From Mycobacterium neglectum (GTDB lineage Bacteria > Actinomycetota > Actinomycetes > Mycobacteriales > Mycobacteriaceae): a stretch of 64,000 nucleotides of DNA. The DNA lies in contig NZ_NVQE01000001.1 of the NCBI RefSeq assembly GCF_002591975.1, forward strand, positions 1-64,000, in the 5' to 3' direction. The position numbers were made by a program, and so were the translations under genes. This document shows, piece by piece, positions 8,338 to 17,951 of this stretch; within the stretch, counting starts at the first letter, position 1; every line of letters starts with the position of its first letter. The notes under the pieces are model-generated. The model was not told the DNA's origin. It ran no database searches and worked only from the letters and a program-made list of their open reading frames with translations.

Positions 8338-9507
8338 CTAGACCTGCGCCGCCTGGTCGATGATGTTGACCAGGAACCGCACACCCACTGCCATCGCACG
8401 TTCGTCGATGTCGAACGTCGGCTGATGCAGGTCCAGCTGCGGCCCGCGCCCCGACCACACCCCCAGTCGCGCCATCGCGCCAGGCACCTCCTCGAGGTAC
8501 CACGAGAAATCTTCGCCGCCACCGGACTGGCGGGTGTCGCACAACACCTCGGGACCGATCGCCTCGATGGCATGGGTGACGATGCGCGTCGAGATCTCCT
8601 CGTTCACCACTGGCGGCACTCCGCGCCGGTACTGCAGGCTGTGCTCGATGTTCAGCGGCGCCAGCAGCGATGTGATCGCCTCGCGCACGATGTCTTCGAG
8701 GGTCTCCCAGGTATCGCGGCTTGCGGTGCGGATGGTCCCCGCCAGCGTTCCCGTCTGCGGTATCGCGTTCGCCGCGATGCCGGAATTCACTGCGCCCCAA
8801 ACCATCACGGTGCTGTTGCGCGGATCGATGCGCCGAGAAAGGATCCCAGGCACGCCGGTGATCAAGGTGCCGATCCCGTACACCAGGTCGCCGGTGAGAT
8901 GCGGTCGCGAGGTGTGCCCGCCTGGCGAGTGCAGTGTCACCTCGAGTTGATCGGCGGCCGAGGTGATCGGCCCGGGCCGGACCGCAACCTTGCCGACGGC
9001 CAGCCGCGGATCGCAATGCAGTGCGAAGATTCGCGACACCCCCGTCAGGGCTCCCGCCGCGATGGCATCGATCGCACCGCCGGGCATCAGCTCCTCGGCC
9101 GCCTGGAAGACCAGCCGCACGCCGACGGGCAGCTGCGGCACCGACGCCAGCGCAAGGGCGGTTCCCAACAGCATCGAGGTGTGCGCGTCGTGACCACAGG
9201 CGTGCGCCACATTGGGGACCACCGATTGGTAGGGCGCCCCCGTCCGTTCGGCCATCGGCAGCGCGTCCATATCGGCGCGCAACGCGATCCTCGGCCCGTG
9301 CTCCGGACCGAAATCACACGTCAGGCCGGTGCCCCCGGGCAACACCTTGGGATTGAGGCCGGCATCGGCCAGACGCGATGCGACGAACTGTGTGGTGGCG
9401 AACTCCTGGCGGCCCAGCTCAGGGTGGGCGTGCAGATGGCGGCGCCACTGGACCATCTCGGCGTAATGGACGTCCAGCCACAGTTCAGTGGCGTCGTGCA
9501 GACTCAT
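8338..9507 (-). CDS. amiA1: M20 family amidohydrolase AmiA1-like
   Basis: Metal-dependent N-acyl-amino-acid/peptide amidohydrolase of the M20D group, 389 aa. The metal-binding segment HACGHDAHTSMLLG is intact, preceded by the ALRADMDALPM motif, and the dimerisation domain signature SPGGHTSRPHLTGD is present. It starts at ATG 9507 inside the end of amiB1 (ATGA overlap), so the two are translated together. Corresponds to Rv3305c. Substrate unknown. Confidence 0.87.
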   Translation of the reverse strand: MSLHDATELWLDVHYAEMVQWRRHLHAHPELGRQEFATTQFVASRLADAGLNPKVLPGGTGLTCDFGPEHGPRIALRADMDALPMAERTGAPYQSVVPNVAHACGHDAHTSMLLGTALALASVPQLPVGVRLVFQAAEELMPGGAIDAIAAGALTGVSRIFALHCDPRLAVGKVAVRPGPITSAADQLEVTLHSPGGHTSRPHLTGDLVYGIGTLITGVPGILSRRIDPRNSTVMVWGAVNSGIAANAIPQTGTLAGTIRTASRDTWETLEDIVREAITSLLAPLNIEHSLQYRRGVPPVVNEEISTRIVTHAIEAIGPEVLCDTRQSGGGEDFSWYLEEVPGAMARLGVWSGRGPQLDLHQPTFDIDERAMAVGVRFLVNIIDQAAQV

Positions 9508-10685
9508 GCCGCCCGCCTCGCCTTCAGCTCCATTACTCGGTCCCGCTGCGCCGGCGTCTCGGCGAGCCCGACCACCGTGCGAGCCAACATGATTGCACCT
9601 TCGATCACGGCCGTGTCGGCTCCCGGTCCGGCGGCAGCCGCGGCGAACGCCGGCTGATGCACCGACGCGCCACCGGCGTCGATCCCGACGATCGGATGGA
9701 TACCGGGCATTATCTGGGTGACGTTGCCCATGTCAGTGCTGCCCAGCGGAAACGCCCCCTCCATCTCGGCCGGCAGTGGCGATCGGCCGATCCGCACCAT
9801 TTCGTCGCGGAATCGGTCGGCCAGCCACGAGTCGGGAGTCAGCTCGTCATAAGCCGGCTCGGTCTCGGACACCGTGTAGTCGCAGCCGGTGGCCACCGCG
9901 CCCGCGAGGAAGCAGTCGGACATCCGCTTTTCGAGTTCGCGCAGCGACGGTGCGTCGTTGGCCCTCATCGTGTAATGCATCTCGGCGCTGCCCGGAATGA
10001 TGTTGGTGGCTTGGCCGCCGTCGGTGACGATGCCGTGCGTCATCTGGCCCGGCGCCAGCTGCTGGCGCAGCAGCCCGATCGCGACTTGCGCGACGGTGAT
10101 CGCGTCGGCGGCGTTGATCCCTAGGTGCGGTGCCACGGCCGCGTGTGACTCCCTGCCGCGATAGCCGACCGCGACCTGTGACAGTGCCAGTGACCGGGCG
10201 GCCGCGATGTCCAGCGGGCCGGGGTGCAGCATCACGGTGACGGCGATGTCGTCAAACGCTCCCGCGTTGAGTAGCAACACTTTTCCGCCGCCGGCTTCCT
10301 CGGCAGGAGTTCCGAGCAGAACCACCGTCAGCCCCAGTTCATCGGCCACCTCGGCGAGCGCCAATGCGGTGCCGACCGCCGACGCGGCGATGATGTTGTG
10401 ACCGCAGGCGTGTCCGATGCCGGGCAGTGCGTCGTATTCGGCGCAGATCCCGACGACCAGCGGGCCGCTGCCGAAGTCGGCCCGGAAGGCGGTGTCCAGG
10501 CCGCCGAGCGCCTTGGTGACCGCGAAACCGCGGGCGGCGACCAGCTCCTGGGTCTTCGCGCAGCTGCGGTATTCGGCGAAAGCAAGTTCGGGTTCGGCGT
10601 GAATCGAGTGCGAAAGCTCGACCAAATCACCACGGCGTCGATTGACGGCGTCCTCGACGCAACTCGACGCGGTGACGGTGGGCAT
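9504..10685 (-). CDS. amiB1: M20 family amidohydrolase AmiB1-like
   Basis: Second M20D amidohydrolase, 393 aa, upstream of and overlapping amiA1. It carries [24 protein letters not shown] (here the Asp after the His of the usual motif is replaced by Asn) and the dimerisation segment [17 protein letters not shown]. The two-gene arrangement matches Rv3306c-Rv3305c. AbgA/AbgB-type p-aminobenzoyl-glutamate hydrolases are a family precedent for paired M20D subunits, but that function is only an inference here. Divergent from punA with 56 bases between the starts. Confidence 0.86.
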   Translation of the reverse strand: MPTVTASSCVEDAVNRRRGDLVELSHSIHAEPELAFAEYRSCAKTQELVAARGFAVTKALGGLDTAFRADFGSGPLVVGICAEYDALPGIGHACGHNIIAASAVGTALALAEVADELGLTVVLLGTPAEEAGGGKVLLLNAGAFDDIAVTVMLHPGPLDIAAARSLALSQVAVGYRGRESHAAVAPHLGINAADAITVAQVAIGLLRQQLAPGQMTHGIVTDGGQATNIIPGSAEMHYTMRANDAPSLRELEKRMSDCFLAGAVATGCDYTVSETEPAYDELTPDSWLADRFRDEMVRIGRSPLPAEMEGAFPLGSTDMGNVTQIMPGIHPIVGIDAGGASVHQPAFAAAAAGPGADTAVIEGAIMLARTVVGLAETPAQRDRVMELKARRAA

Positions 10686-10741
10686 CCCCGAAGTATCTCA
10701 CTGCCCCAGCGCGTGCCGTTTCGACGGCTAAGCTGCCCACC

Positions 10742-11536
10742 GTGACGACGCCGGATGCGGAAGCTGGGCAGTCGGCAATCGAGATCCGGCAGCGCACCGG
10801 CGTCGATCAACACGACGTCGCGATTGTGCTGGGTTCGGGCTGGGCGCCAGCGGTCGACGAACTCGGTGATCCGGTGGCGGTGGTGCCGATGGCCGAGTTG
10901 ACCGGCTTCACCCCACCCGCAGCGGCGGGACACGGTGGCGAGATCTTGTCGTTGCGCGTCGGCGACCATCGGGTGCTGGTGTTCGTCGGCAGGATCCACG
11001 CCTACGAAGGCCACGAACTCCGCCATGTCGTTCATCCCGTCCGTACCGCATGTGCGGCCGGTGCGCGCACCATCGTCCTGACCAACGCCGCAGGCAGCCT
11101 GCGCGAGGACCTCGCCGTCGGCCAGCCGGTCCTGATCAGCGACCACCTGAACCTAACCGGCCGGTCGCCGCTGGTCGGAGCGCATTTCGTCGATATGGTC
11201 GACGCCTATTCTCCGCGGCTGCGCGCGGTGGCCCGCGAGATCGACCCTGGATTGGCCGATGGCGTCTACGCCGGACTGAACGGACCGCAGTACGAGACGC
11301 CGGCGGAGATCCGGATGCTGCGGACGCTGGGTGCCGATCTCGTCGGCATGTCGACGGTGCACGAAACTGTCGCGGCGCGCGCCGCGGGCGCACAGGTGCT
11401 GGGGGTGTCCCTGGTGACCAACCTTGCGGCGGGAATGACCGGTCAGCCGCTGAGCCACGACGAGGTGTTGGCGGCGGGCCGTCAGTCCGCGACGCGCATG
11501 GGCTCCCTGCTCGCCGGGGTCATCTCCCGGCTCTGA
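10742..11536 (+). CDS. punA: Purine nucleoside phosphorylase
   Basis: Trimeric-class purine nucleoside phosphorylase, 264 aa from GTG 10742, splitting inosine/guanosine with phosphate in purine salvage. Visible motifs are the phosphate-binding VLGSGWAP and [10 protein letters not shown], the family signature [12 protein letters not shown], the base-binding [18 protein letters not shown], and VTNLAAGM. It corresponds to Rv3307 (punA/deoD). Its end overlaps the tail of the convergent membrane protein gene by 55 bases. It works with upp, add, deoA and cdd elsewhere in the window. Confidence 0.92.
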   Translation: MTTPDAEAGQSAIEIRQRTGVDQHDVAIVLGSGWAPAVDELGDPVAVVPMAELTGFTPPAAAGHGGEILSLRVGDHRVLVFVGRIHAYEGHELRHVVHPVRTACAAGARTIVLTNAAGSLREDLAVGQPVLISDHLNLTGRSPLVGAHFVDMVDAYSPRLRAVAREIDPGLADGVYAGLNGPQYETPAEIRMLRTLGADLVGMSTVHETVAARAAGAQVLGVSLVTNLAAGMTGQPLSHDEVLAAGRQSATRMGSLLAGVISRL

Positions 11537-12600
11537 CGGCCGAACCGCCCGCTCACCCAGACCATGCTGCGGGCCAGCAGCGGCGCGGCGAACAGCATCA
11601 ACAGGATCCGCACCACCTGCGCGGCGATGATGAACGTGACGTTGGACCCCGTCTCGACGGCGGTGGCCAGCACGGCGTAGACGCCACCGGGGCTGGTGGC
11701 GAGGTAGCCATCCAGAAGGCTGACTCCCGCGACGTGAGACAACAGGACACCCAGGCCGGCCGTCGCGATGCTGAGCGCGGCGATCAGGCCGATGGCCGTC
11801 GGCAGCATGCGCGCGACCGCACGCATCGAATCGCGGGTGAACGCCAGCCCGGCCTGCCACCCGATCAGCGCGTAGCCGACCTGAACGAGCACCATCGGGA
11901 CCGACAGCCCGAACGAAAGGCCGGTGACCTCAAGCAGCACCGTCAACGCCAGCGGCCCCAGCAGACCCGCGCCGGGCAGATGGATCCACCGGCCGACGGT
12001 AGCCCCGACCACGACCAGGGCGATGAGCATGCCGATACTCAGATACCAAGGAGCTGAATCGGATTGGGCCAGCACGGTGTCCGGCCGCGATCTGTCGGCG
12101 TGATAGACCAGCGTCACCAGGACGGGCATGGAAGCCGTCACCAACGCGACGCGCAGATACTGCACCACCGACACCACACGATCGTCGCCGCCGAGTTCGC
12201 GGGCGATCGCGACCAACCCTGAAGCACCTCCCGCAACCAGCGCCAGCGAGCCCGTAAGCGGGGTGACGTCGCGGTGCATCGACAGCAGTGCACCGGCCAT
12301 GACACTGAGCAGCAGGGTGGCGACGGCGACCGCCACGACGATCGGCCAGTGCGGGCCGAGCGCGTCGACTGCATCCTGGTGGACCATCGTGCCGATGTAG
12401 ACGCCGAGCACGCCCTGCGCGGCGACGCCGGCCGGACGGGGCACCTGCGCGGGCGCCAGCGACATGAGAGCCAGCGCCACGCCGACGGCCAGCGCGGCGA
12501 ACAGCGCGGCGGACGGTACGCCGATCAGGGTCAGCGGATAGGTGACACCGGCCGTCACCACGACCAGCAGGCACCACTTCCGCAACCGTCTCATCACCAT
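11482..12600 (-). CDS. AbrB-family (duplicated AbrB-type) membrane protein
   Basis: 372 aa, almost entirely hydrophobic with roughly ten membrane segments, e.g. [20 protein letters not shown] near the start. Repeated [21 protein letters not shown] and [20 protein letters not shown] blocks mark the two homologous halves typical of AbrB/AmoA-like transporters. These proteins are annotated as ammonia monooxygenase-like or regulators, without firm function. It starts at ATG 12600 and is divergent from a MarR gene 89 bases away, which suggests local control. Confidence 0.8.
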   Translation of the reverse strand: MVMRRLRKWCLLVVVTAGVTYPLTLIGVPSAALFAALAVGVALALMSLAPAQVPRPAGVAAQGVLGVYIGTMVHQDAVDALGPHWPIVVAVAVATLLLSVMAGALLSMHRDVTPLTGSLALVAGGASGLVAIARELGGDDRVVSVVQYLRVALVTASMPVLVTLVYHADRSRPDTVLAQSDSAPWYLSIGMLIALVVVGATVGRWIHLPGAGLLGPLALTVLLEVTGLSFGLSVPMVLVQVGYALIGWQAGLAFTRDSMRAVARMLPTAIGLIAALSIATAGLGVLLSHVAGVSLLDGYLATSPGGVYAVLATAVETGSNVTFIIAAQVVRILLMLFAAPLLARSMVWVSGRFGRQSREMTPASREPMRVAD

Positions 12601-12605
12601 TGATT

Positions 12606-12688
12606 ACAAGTATCCTCTTACTATGTTCGGCATGCAACTTGCACCTTAGGCACGTGACTATCGATATTTACCAAGGTATAACTTGTAT
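12606..12688. promoter_or_regulatory. Candidate MarR operator region
   Basis: The A+T-rich gap between the AbrB-family gene and the MarR gene contains three ACTTG cores: inverted TACAAGT near 12606, GCAACTTGCA near 12637, and TATAACTTGTATA at 12676-12688. The last is palindromic at its ends and abuts the MarR ATG. Such repeats suit MarR dimers repressing both genes. No footprint evidence is available. Confidence 0.45.
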
Positions 12689-13135
12689 ATGGATCAAGCC
12701 GAACCAATCCGCAGGTCGGCGGCCACCGAGCTGCGGGAGTCGATCGTCGCCGTCAACCAGCAGATGCGCCGGCACCGGCCCGACCACGGCCTGACGCTCA
12801 GCCAGATGCAACTGCTCGGCGAAGTGAGCCGTGCCGGCATCACCACGCCTGCCGAGCTCGGCGCACGGTTGGGCGTTCGAGTGCAGTCGCTGACGGACAG
12901 CATCAATGCGTTGGAGGGCCGGGACCTGATCGCACGCAGGCCCGACGAAATCGATCGCCGTCGCCAACTCATCGAGATCACCGCTGCGGGCACCGAACTG
13001 CTTGAAGCCGACCGCGCGGAACGGGACGCGTGGTTGCACACGACCATGCGCGACAACCTGTCGGAGCTCGAGTTCGACCTCGTGATGCTCGTCGCGCCGG
13101 TGCTGCGCAAGCTGGCGTACACCGACTCCACATAA
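12689..13135 (+). CDS. MarR family transcriptional regulator
   Basis: 148 aa winged helix-turn-helix protein. The recognition helix region is TTPAELGARLGVRVQSLTDS (about residues 49-68), followed by a beta-wing RRPDEIDRRRQLIEIT with the DxRxR-type motif common to MarR proteins. The ATG at 12689 is preferred over a TTG two codons upstream. It is divergent from the AbrB-family transporter, so it probably represses that gene and itself in response to a small ligand. Confidence 0.85.
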   Translation: MDQAEPIRRSAATELRESIVAVNQQMRRHRPDHGLTLSQMQLLGEVSRAGITTPAELGARLGVRVQSLTDSINALEGRDLIARRPDEIDRRRQLIEITAAGTELLEADRAERDAWLHTTMRDNLSELEFDLVMLVAPVLRKLAYTDST

Positions 13136-13164
13136 GCCGACTCAAAACTGGGCACACTATCCGG

Positions 13165-14805
13165 ATGAAAGCGCGAGATTGGACTTCGACCGCCGCGCAA
13201 GAATGGATCGCTCACGATCCCGATCCGAAGACCGCCGCCGAACTTCTCGAATGCACCGGAGCCGATCTCTACGAACGGTTCGCCCATCCCCTGACATTCG
13301 GTACCGCTGGGCTGCGTGGGCCCCTGCGCGGAGGGCCGAATGGAATGAACCTCGCAGTTGTCCTGCGTGCCTCTTGGGCGCTCGCCAAGGTGCTCAGGGA
13401 ACGCGGCCTGCACGGCCGCAACGTGGTGGTCGGCCGCGACGCCCGGCACGGCTCGGACGAGTTCGCACTGGCTGCCGCTGAAGTCCTTGCGGCTCAGGGG
13501 TTCTCCGTCACGTTGCTGTTCACAGCGGTCCCCACGCCGATAGTCGCATTCGCCGTCCGTCACGGCGGTGCCGTCGCGGGTGTCCAGATCACTGCGTCAC
13601 ACAATCCGCCGACGGACAACGGCTACAAGGTCTACTTCGACGACGGATTCCCGATCGTTCCGCCCGTCGACCACGAGATCGAGCAGGCGATGGCCGACGC
13701 ACCACACGCCGACCAGATTCGGCGGCAGGTAGTCACCCCCTCCGGGGTCGACGAAGTTCAGCGCTACGTCGAACGCGCAGCCCAGGTTCGCCATACGCAC
13801 GGCTCGGTGCGGGTGGCGATCACGCCGTTACACGGCGTCGGCGGCGAGTTCGTCCTCGACGCGATGGTGCGCGCCGGGTTCGACGACGTGCACGTTGTCG
13901 AGAGCCAATTCGCGCCCGACCCGAACTTCCCCACTGTGGCGCTGCCCAATCCGGAGGAACCCGCCGCTGTGGCCGCCCTGCTGACACTGGCCGCCGACAT
14001 CGACGCCGACATTGCGGTGGCGCTCGATCCTGACGCGGACCGTTGCGCAGTTGGCATCCCCACACCCGACGGTTGGCGAATGCTTTCGGGCGACGAAACC
14101 GGTTGGCTGCTGGGCGATTACATTCTCTCTCAGATCGAGCCCGGTCCCGTCATGGCAGCCACCGTGGTGGCCAGCTCGGTGGTCTCTTCGCGAATGCTTG
14201 CCGCTATCGCAGCCGAGCACGGCGCGCGCCACGTGGAGACATTGACCGGGTTCAAATGGTTGTCGCGCGCCGACATCGACCTGCCGGCCTGCACCCTGGT
14301 TTACGCATACGAAGAGGCGATCGGGCATTGTGTCGATCCCGCAGCCGTCCGCGACAAGGACGGCATCAGCGCCGCAGTGCTCGTGTGTGATCTGGCTGTC
14401 GCGCTGCGACACCGTGGCTTCACCCTGCTCGATGCGCTCGACGATCTGGCTCGCCGCCACGGTGTGCACACCACGACCGCCGTGTCACGACAGGTCGCGG
14501 ATGCCGAGGAGGCACAGTCGGTGATGAACCGGCTTCGCACGGCGCCACCGGACACACTTGCCGGATTCGGCGCGACGGTCACCGATCTGCGGAACGTGAC
14601 CGGCCCGCTGCACACCGACGCGGTGGTCCTGTCGGGCGGCGACGGCGAAACCATGGTCCGCGTGGTGGTGCGGCCGTCGGGAACGGAGCCAAAGGTCAAG
14701 TCCTACATCGAGGTTCGTTGCAACAACGTGCCGGACGTAGGCAAGACGCGCGCACACGCCACGATGTTGATGACACAGCTCGAGGAGGACGCGCGGCGGT
14801 GGTGA
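13165..14805 (+). CDS. pmmB: Phosphomannomutase/phosphoglucomutase
   Basis: Alpha-D-phosphohexomutase, 546 aa from ATG 13165, interconverting hexose-1- and hexose-6-phosphates that feed nucleotide-sugar supply. The active phosphoserine is Ser145 in ITASHNPPTDNGYK, the Mg loop is ALDPDADRCAV, the sugar-specificity loop is YAYEEAIGH, and the phosphate-binding loop is RPSGTEPKVKSY. All four family motifs are intact. The frame is open further upstream but that part is low complexity. Corresponds to Rv3308; followed 14 bases later by the convergent end of an accessory flavoprotein gene. Confidence 0.93.
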   Translation: MKARDWTSTAAQEWIAHDPDPKTAAELLECTGADLYERFAHPLTFGTAGLRGPLRGGPNGMNLAVVLRASWALAKVLRERGLHGRNVVVGRDARHGSDEFALAAAEVLAAQGFSVTLLFTAVPTPIVAFAVRHGGAVAGVQITASHNPPTDNGYKVYFDDGFPIVPPVDHEIEQAMADAPHADQIRRQVVTPSGVDEVQRYVERAAQVRHTHGSVRVAITPLHGVGGEFVLDAMVRAGFDDVHVVESQFAPDPNFPTVALPNPEEPAAVAALLTLAADIDADIAVALDPDADRCAVGIPTPDGWRMLSGDETGWLLGDYILSQIEPGPVMAATVVASSVVSSRMLAAIAAEHGARHVETLTGFKWLSRADIDLPACTLVYAYEEAIGHCVDPAAVRDKDGISAAVLVCDLAVALRHRGFTLLDALDDLARRHGVHTTTAVSRQVADAEEAQSVMNRLRTAPPDTLAGFGATVTDLRNVTGPLHTDAVVLSGGDGETMVRVVVRPSGTEPKVKSYIEVRCNNVPDVGKTRAHATMLMTQLEEDARRW

Positions 14806-14819
14806 CGCTGCGCTGGAGA

Positions 14820-15674
14820 TCAGGCCAGTCGACTCTGCGGCGTGCAGACGTTCATACTCGCCGCGCTGGTCAACAGTTCCAGACGGGCGAATCGACTTGC
14901 CTTCCTGCTCACCAGGGACAGCCGGCCGTCGCGGAGCACTGGCGCCGGGTGCATGGCGAGCAGATCGTCGGCGTTCGAGTTACCGGTGCCGAGCAGCACG
15001 CCGTGGCGTGCACGCACGTGGCGAATGCCATCGGGCGTGTGGACCAAGGCACCGACGGGTTGGCCATCGTTGAAGAGCAGGCGCTGAATCGTGCTCGAGC
15101 CGTGAATCTTCACCCCGCGCTCCTTGGCCATGTCTCGCAGCCACTGGCGCAAGGTCGTCCCAGATCGCCGAGCGAACGGGATCTCCGCGACGACGCCGGC
15201 TCTGATCGTCGTGCCATCCTCCAAGCGCATCGAAGACATGGTCAACGGTGACACCCGGCTGAACACCAGGCCATACGGCGAGGTCAGGCACTCACGCGCC
15301 CAATGCGCGAGTTCGTTGCCGTAGAAGGGTGGGACGGTCCCCCGCCGGTCGTCGCACGGATCGTCGCCGAAGGATTCGACGGAACCGATGGGCAACTGAC
15401 CATGAGTCGGGGATCGTCGTGGTGGACCCAGGTCGCAGGTGAGCTGATGAAGGTAGGCAGCCGTCGGCTCGTCGGACTCGTCGGCGCCCCAATGCCTCTG
15501 CAGCAGATCCGGCCAGGCTTCGACCGGATCGGTCGACGCCGCCGTCTGCGATGTCCTTCGACGTGGCTCTGCCACGAACACCGACATTCCGGCGTCCGCC
15601 GCCGTGATGGCTGCAGCCAGGCCTGCGCTGCCCGACCCGATGCACACGATGTCGACGAGCTCGCTGTTGGACAT
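14820..15674 (-). CDS. Short FAD-binding protein, copy A (KstD/fumarate-reductase-like N-terminal half)
   Basis: 284 aa from ATG 15674, chosen because GAGG sits eight bases upstream and the paralogue at 17080-17934 then has exactly the same length. GSGSAGLAAAITAADAG near residue 12 is the FAD Rossmann motif; GTTLRQWLRDMAKERGVKIH and ARHGVLLGTGN are the typical later FAD-domain segments of 3-ketosteroid dehydrogenase/fumarate reductase flavoproteins. Those enzymes are about 500-570 aa; here the C-terminal part is absent, and the protein ends with a conserved SRFARLE-LTSAAS tail. About half of its residues match copy B. Function unknown. Confidence 0.75.
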   Translation of the reverse strand: MSNSELVDIVCIGSGSAGLAAAITAADAGMSVFVAEPRRRTSQTAASTDPVEAWPDLLQRHWGADESDEPTAAYLHQLTCDLGPPRRSPTHGQLPIGSVESFGDDPCDDRRGTVPPFYGNELAHWARECLTSPYGLVFSRVSPLTMSSMRLEDGTTIRAGVVAEIPFARRSGTTLRQWLRDMAKERGVKIHGSSTIQRLLFNDGQPVGALVHTPDGIRHVRARHGVLLGTGNSNADDLLAMHPAPVLRDGRLSLVSRKASRFARLELLTSAASMNVCTPQSRLA

Positions 15675-16388
15675 GGTCATGACCTCGATCGCGGCACTCA
15701 CACCGCAACCGCGGGTTCGACGCCGACGCCTGACCGGTTCGTCTCAGACTCAGCTTGGCTGCGCACTTCAGCAACGCTTCCTTCTCATTATCAAAGTTTT
15801 CGTCGGCTACTCTGCCGCCGCGGTCAATATCTCGAATCGGAACTATCGGTAATGCAATCAATAGCTATCAGGGAGGCTAGCAGTTAGACGGTTTGGTTGT
15901 CCGCCGTGTGACGAAGGCAACTCCCGCGTCAGTGAGCATCTCAGACTTTGCTCTCAAACCTCGGTCACGACCAACATTATCCTGATCAGGCTATCGATGC
16001 AATCGCGATGCGTTCCTGCAATACCTGTGCAACACGCTATTTACGTGCGACAACATTGCAGTTGACCACCGAGAATCACGTTTTCATGCAGTTCGAAGGC
16101 CCGTTTCATACTCGGCAGTAAGTTAGCTGTAGTGTTGCCGAAACTTCACGACGCAAACATGTATGCGCGCGCTCCAGCGCGCTGCTGACAGTGTGGCCAT
16201 TGACGTTCGCGTCCATTTTCAGCAAATAAACATTAAGTGACATTTCTAATACGGGCATACCGTCCCAGAATTGGGAATAACGGATGCGGCGACCTCACAG
16301 TCAACAATTCAGTGTCACCGCAACGTCATCCCGGCTAACGCGCGGCACATGGCTGGTCCTAGCGGCGGGCGGCGCTCTCAGTACGCAG
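15675..16388. other. Intergenic region upstream of flavoprotein copy A
   Basis: About 700 bases with noticeably lower G+C than the surrounding genes and no convincing reading frame. On the minus strand it contains TTCGGC (16137-16142), a 16-base spacer with AGCTAA, and TACTGC (16115-16120). This is similar in layout to the promoters of the SGNH operon and ketosynthase copy 2, but with a weaker -10 and the AGCTAA shifted by two bases. It would leave a leader of about 430 bases. Confidence 0.4.
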
Positions 16389-17012
16389 CTAGCGCGGTCC
16401 GAATTGGCGGTCGCCCGCATCGCCCAGCCCCGGGACGATATAGGCGATCTCGTTGAGACGCTCGTCGATCGCAGCCGTGAACAGGCGCAGATTCGGGGCC
16501 ACCTCTTCCAATGCCGCAAGGCCTTCGGGGGCGACCACGACACAGATCGCAGTCACATCGGCGACACCGCGGGCTTGCAGCAGTTCGATGGTGTGGGCCA
16601 TGGAGCCGCCTGTGGCCAGCATCGGGTCTAGGACAAATACGGGTTGAGCACTCAGATCGTCGGGCAGCGATTCCAAATACGGAGTGGGTTCGTGTGTCTC
16701 TTCGTCCCGCGCGACACCGACGAAGCCGACACGTGCCTCTGGGATCAACGCGTGCGCCTGGTCGACCATGCCAAGGCCGGCGCGCAGGACGGGTACGAGT
16801 AGCGGCGGGTTGGCCAATCGGCACCCGGTCGTCTCCGCGAGCGGTGTGCGGACCGGGACGGTTTCGGTGGCGGCGTCGCGGGTTGCCTCGTACACCAGCA
16901 TGAGGGTGAGGTCGCGAAGGGCAGCACGGAACGCCGCGTTATCGGTGGTCACGTCGCGCAGTGTGGTCAGCCGCGCGGCGGCGAGCGGGTGGTCCACGAC
17001 GCGCACATCCAT
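16389..17012 (-). CDS. upp: Uracil phosphoribosyltransferase
   Basis: Forms UMP from uracil and PRPP in pyrimidine salvage. 207 aa from ATG 17012; the N-terminus [20 protein letters not shown] is the normal start. The PRPP-binding motif [19 protein letters not shown] and the uracil-binding C-terminal [15 protein letters not shown] are intact. It is a housekeeping gene (Rv3309c position) now flanked on both sides by the two short flavoprotein genes of the accessory block, all on the same strand. Confidence 0.94.
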   Translation of the reverse strand: MDVRVVDHPLAAARLTTLRDVTTDNAAFRAALRDLTLMLVYEATRDAATETVPVRTPLAETTGCRLANPPLLVPVLRAGLGMVDQAHALIPEARVGFVGVARDEETHEPTPYLESLPDDLSAQPVFVLDPMLATGGSMAHTIELLQARGVADVTAICVVVAPEGLAALEEVAPNLRLFTAAIDERLNEIAYIVPGLGDAGDRQFGPR

Positions 17013-17079
17013 GGGCCGCACATTAATGGAACCGATGCGACCAGGAGCGCAAAGCCGGGACGTTATCCGGAGAACGAAG

Positions 17080-17934
17080 TCATGCGAGGCGACCTGGTGC
17101 CGCGCACTGGCTGTAAGACGCTGCGCTGCGGAGGAATTCCAGCCGGGCGAAGCGACTAGCCGGCCTGCCGACTACGCAGAGTGTGGTGTCGCTGCCGAGC
17201 GCCATCGGCAAGATCGCCAATGTGTCGTCGCCTGCAGAACAGCTCGTGCCGAGCAGTACACCGCGGCGGGTCCGTACCGTACGGACGCCGTCGGGTGTGT
17301 CAAACACCGCGCCGACGAGCTGGCCGTCGTGGAAGATCAGTCGCCGAACTGCGCACGACTCCTGGACCGTGACACCTTTTTCCCGCGCCAGCCCGGACAA
17401 CCACTGCCGAACGGTCATTTCGCGGCTCCGGCTCGTCGGGACGGGCGCGATGAGGCCCGCCCTGATCGTCGGGCCATCGACCTTGCGCATCGACGTCAAC
17501 ATCGGCGAGCTGACCCGGCTGAGCATCAATCCGAACGGCGAAGTGAGGCATTCACGCGCCCACGTGGCCAGTTCCGCGCCGTGGAACGGCGGCACGGATT
17601 GGGTCGGATCAGCCTTTCTATCGGTGAATGTCTCGACTGTGCCGATCGGCAGGTGACGACTCGCCTTCGCATGCGCCGGTGGCCCCAGGCTGCTCGTCAA
17701 CTCCTCGAGGTAGTCGTTGATTGATGAGTTGAATTCCTCTACACCCCAGCGCCTCTGGAGCAGAGTCGTCCATGACTCAACGGAGGCACCGACCGACCGC
17801 GTTGGCGATATGACCTCTCGATTCAGCTCGACGACCAACACTTTCAAGCCGGCGTCCGCCTCGGCGATCCCGACAGCCATTCCCGCACTGCCGGATCCGA
17901 TGCACAGAATGTCTACTAACTCAGCTCGGCTCAT
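17080..17934 (-). CDS. Short FAD-binding protein, copy B
   Basis: 284 aa, paralogue of copy A with identical length. The FAD motif is [19 protein letters not shown]; the conserved mid-part is [18 protein letters not shown] and the FAD-domain end is [16 protein letters not shown]. Like copy A it lacks the C-terminal region of full-length 3-ketosteroid dehydrogenase-type enzymes. The start ATG 17934 lies 24 bases after the ketosynthase stop, so it is the last gene of the operon SGNH-GT-PapA-like-KAS-FAD. It may oxidise or reduce the product of the ketosynthase/acyltransferase steps; this is inference from position only. Confidence 0.75.
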   Translation of the reverse strand: MSRAELVDILCIGSGSAGMAVGIAEADAGLKVLVVELNREVISPTRSVGASVESWTTLLQRRWGVEEFNSSINDYLEELTSSLGPPAHAKASRHLPIGTVETFTDRKADPTQSVPPFHGAELATWARECLTSPFGLMLSRVSSPMLTSMRKVDGPTIRAGLIAPVPTSRSREMTVRQWLSGLAREKGVTVQESCAVRRLIFHDGQLVGAVFDTPDGVRTVRTRRGVLLGTSCSAGDDTLAILPMALGSDTTLCVVGRPASRFARLEFLRSAASYSQCAAPGRLA

Positions 17935-17951
17935 CTCTGCCACCCCAATCG

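Noticed and set aside
7356..8573. Longer 405-codon version of the AbiEi/DUF559-like gene
   Set aside because: The first 130 codons are Arg/Ser-rich and run into amiA1 in another frame; the ATG at 8183 begins the recognisable domain.
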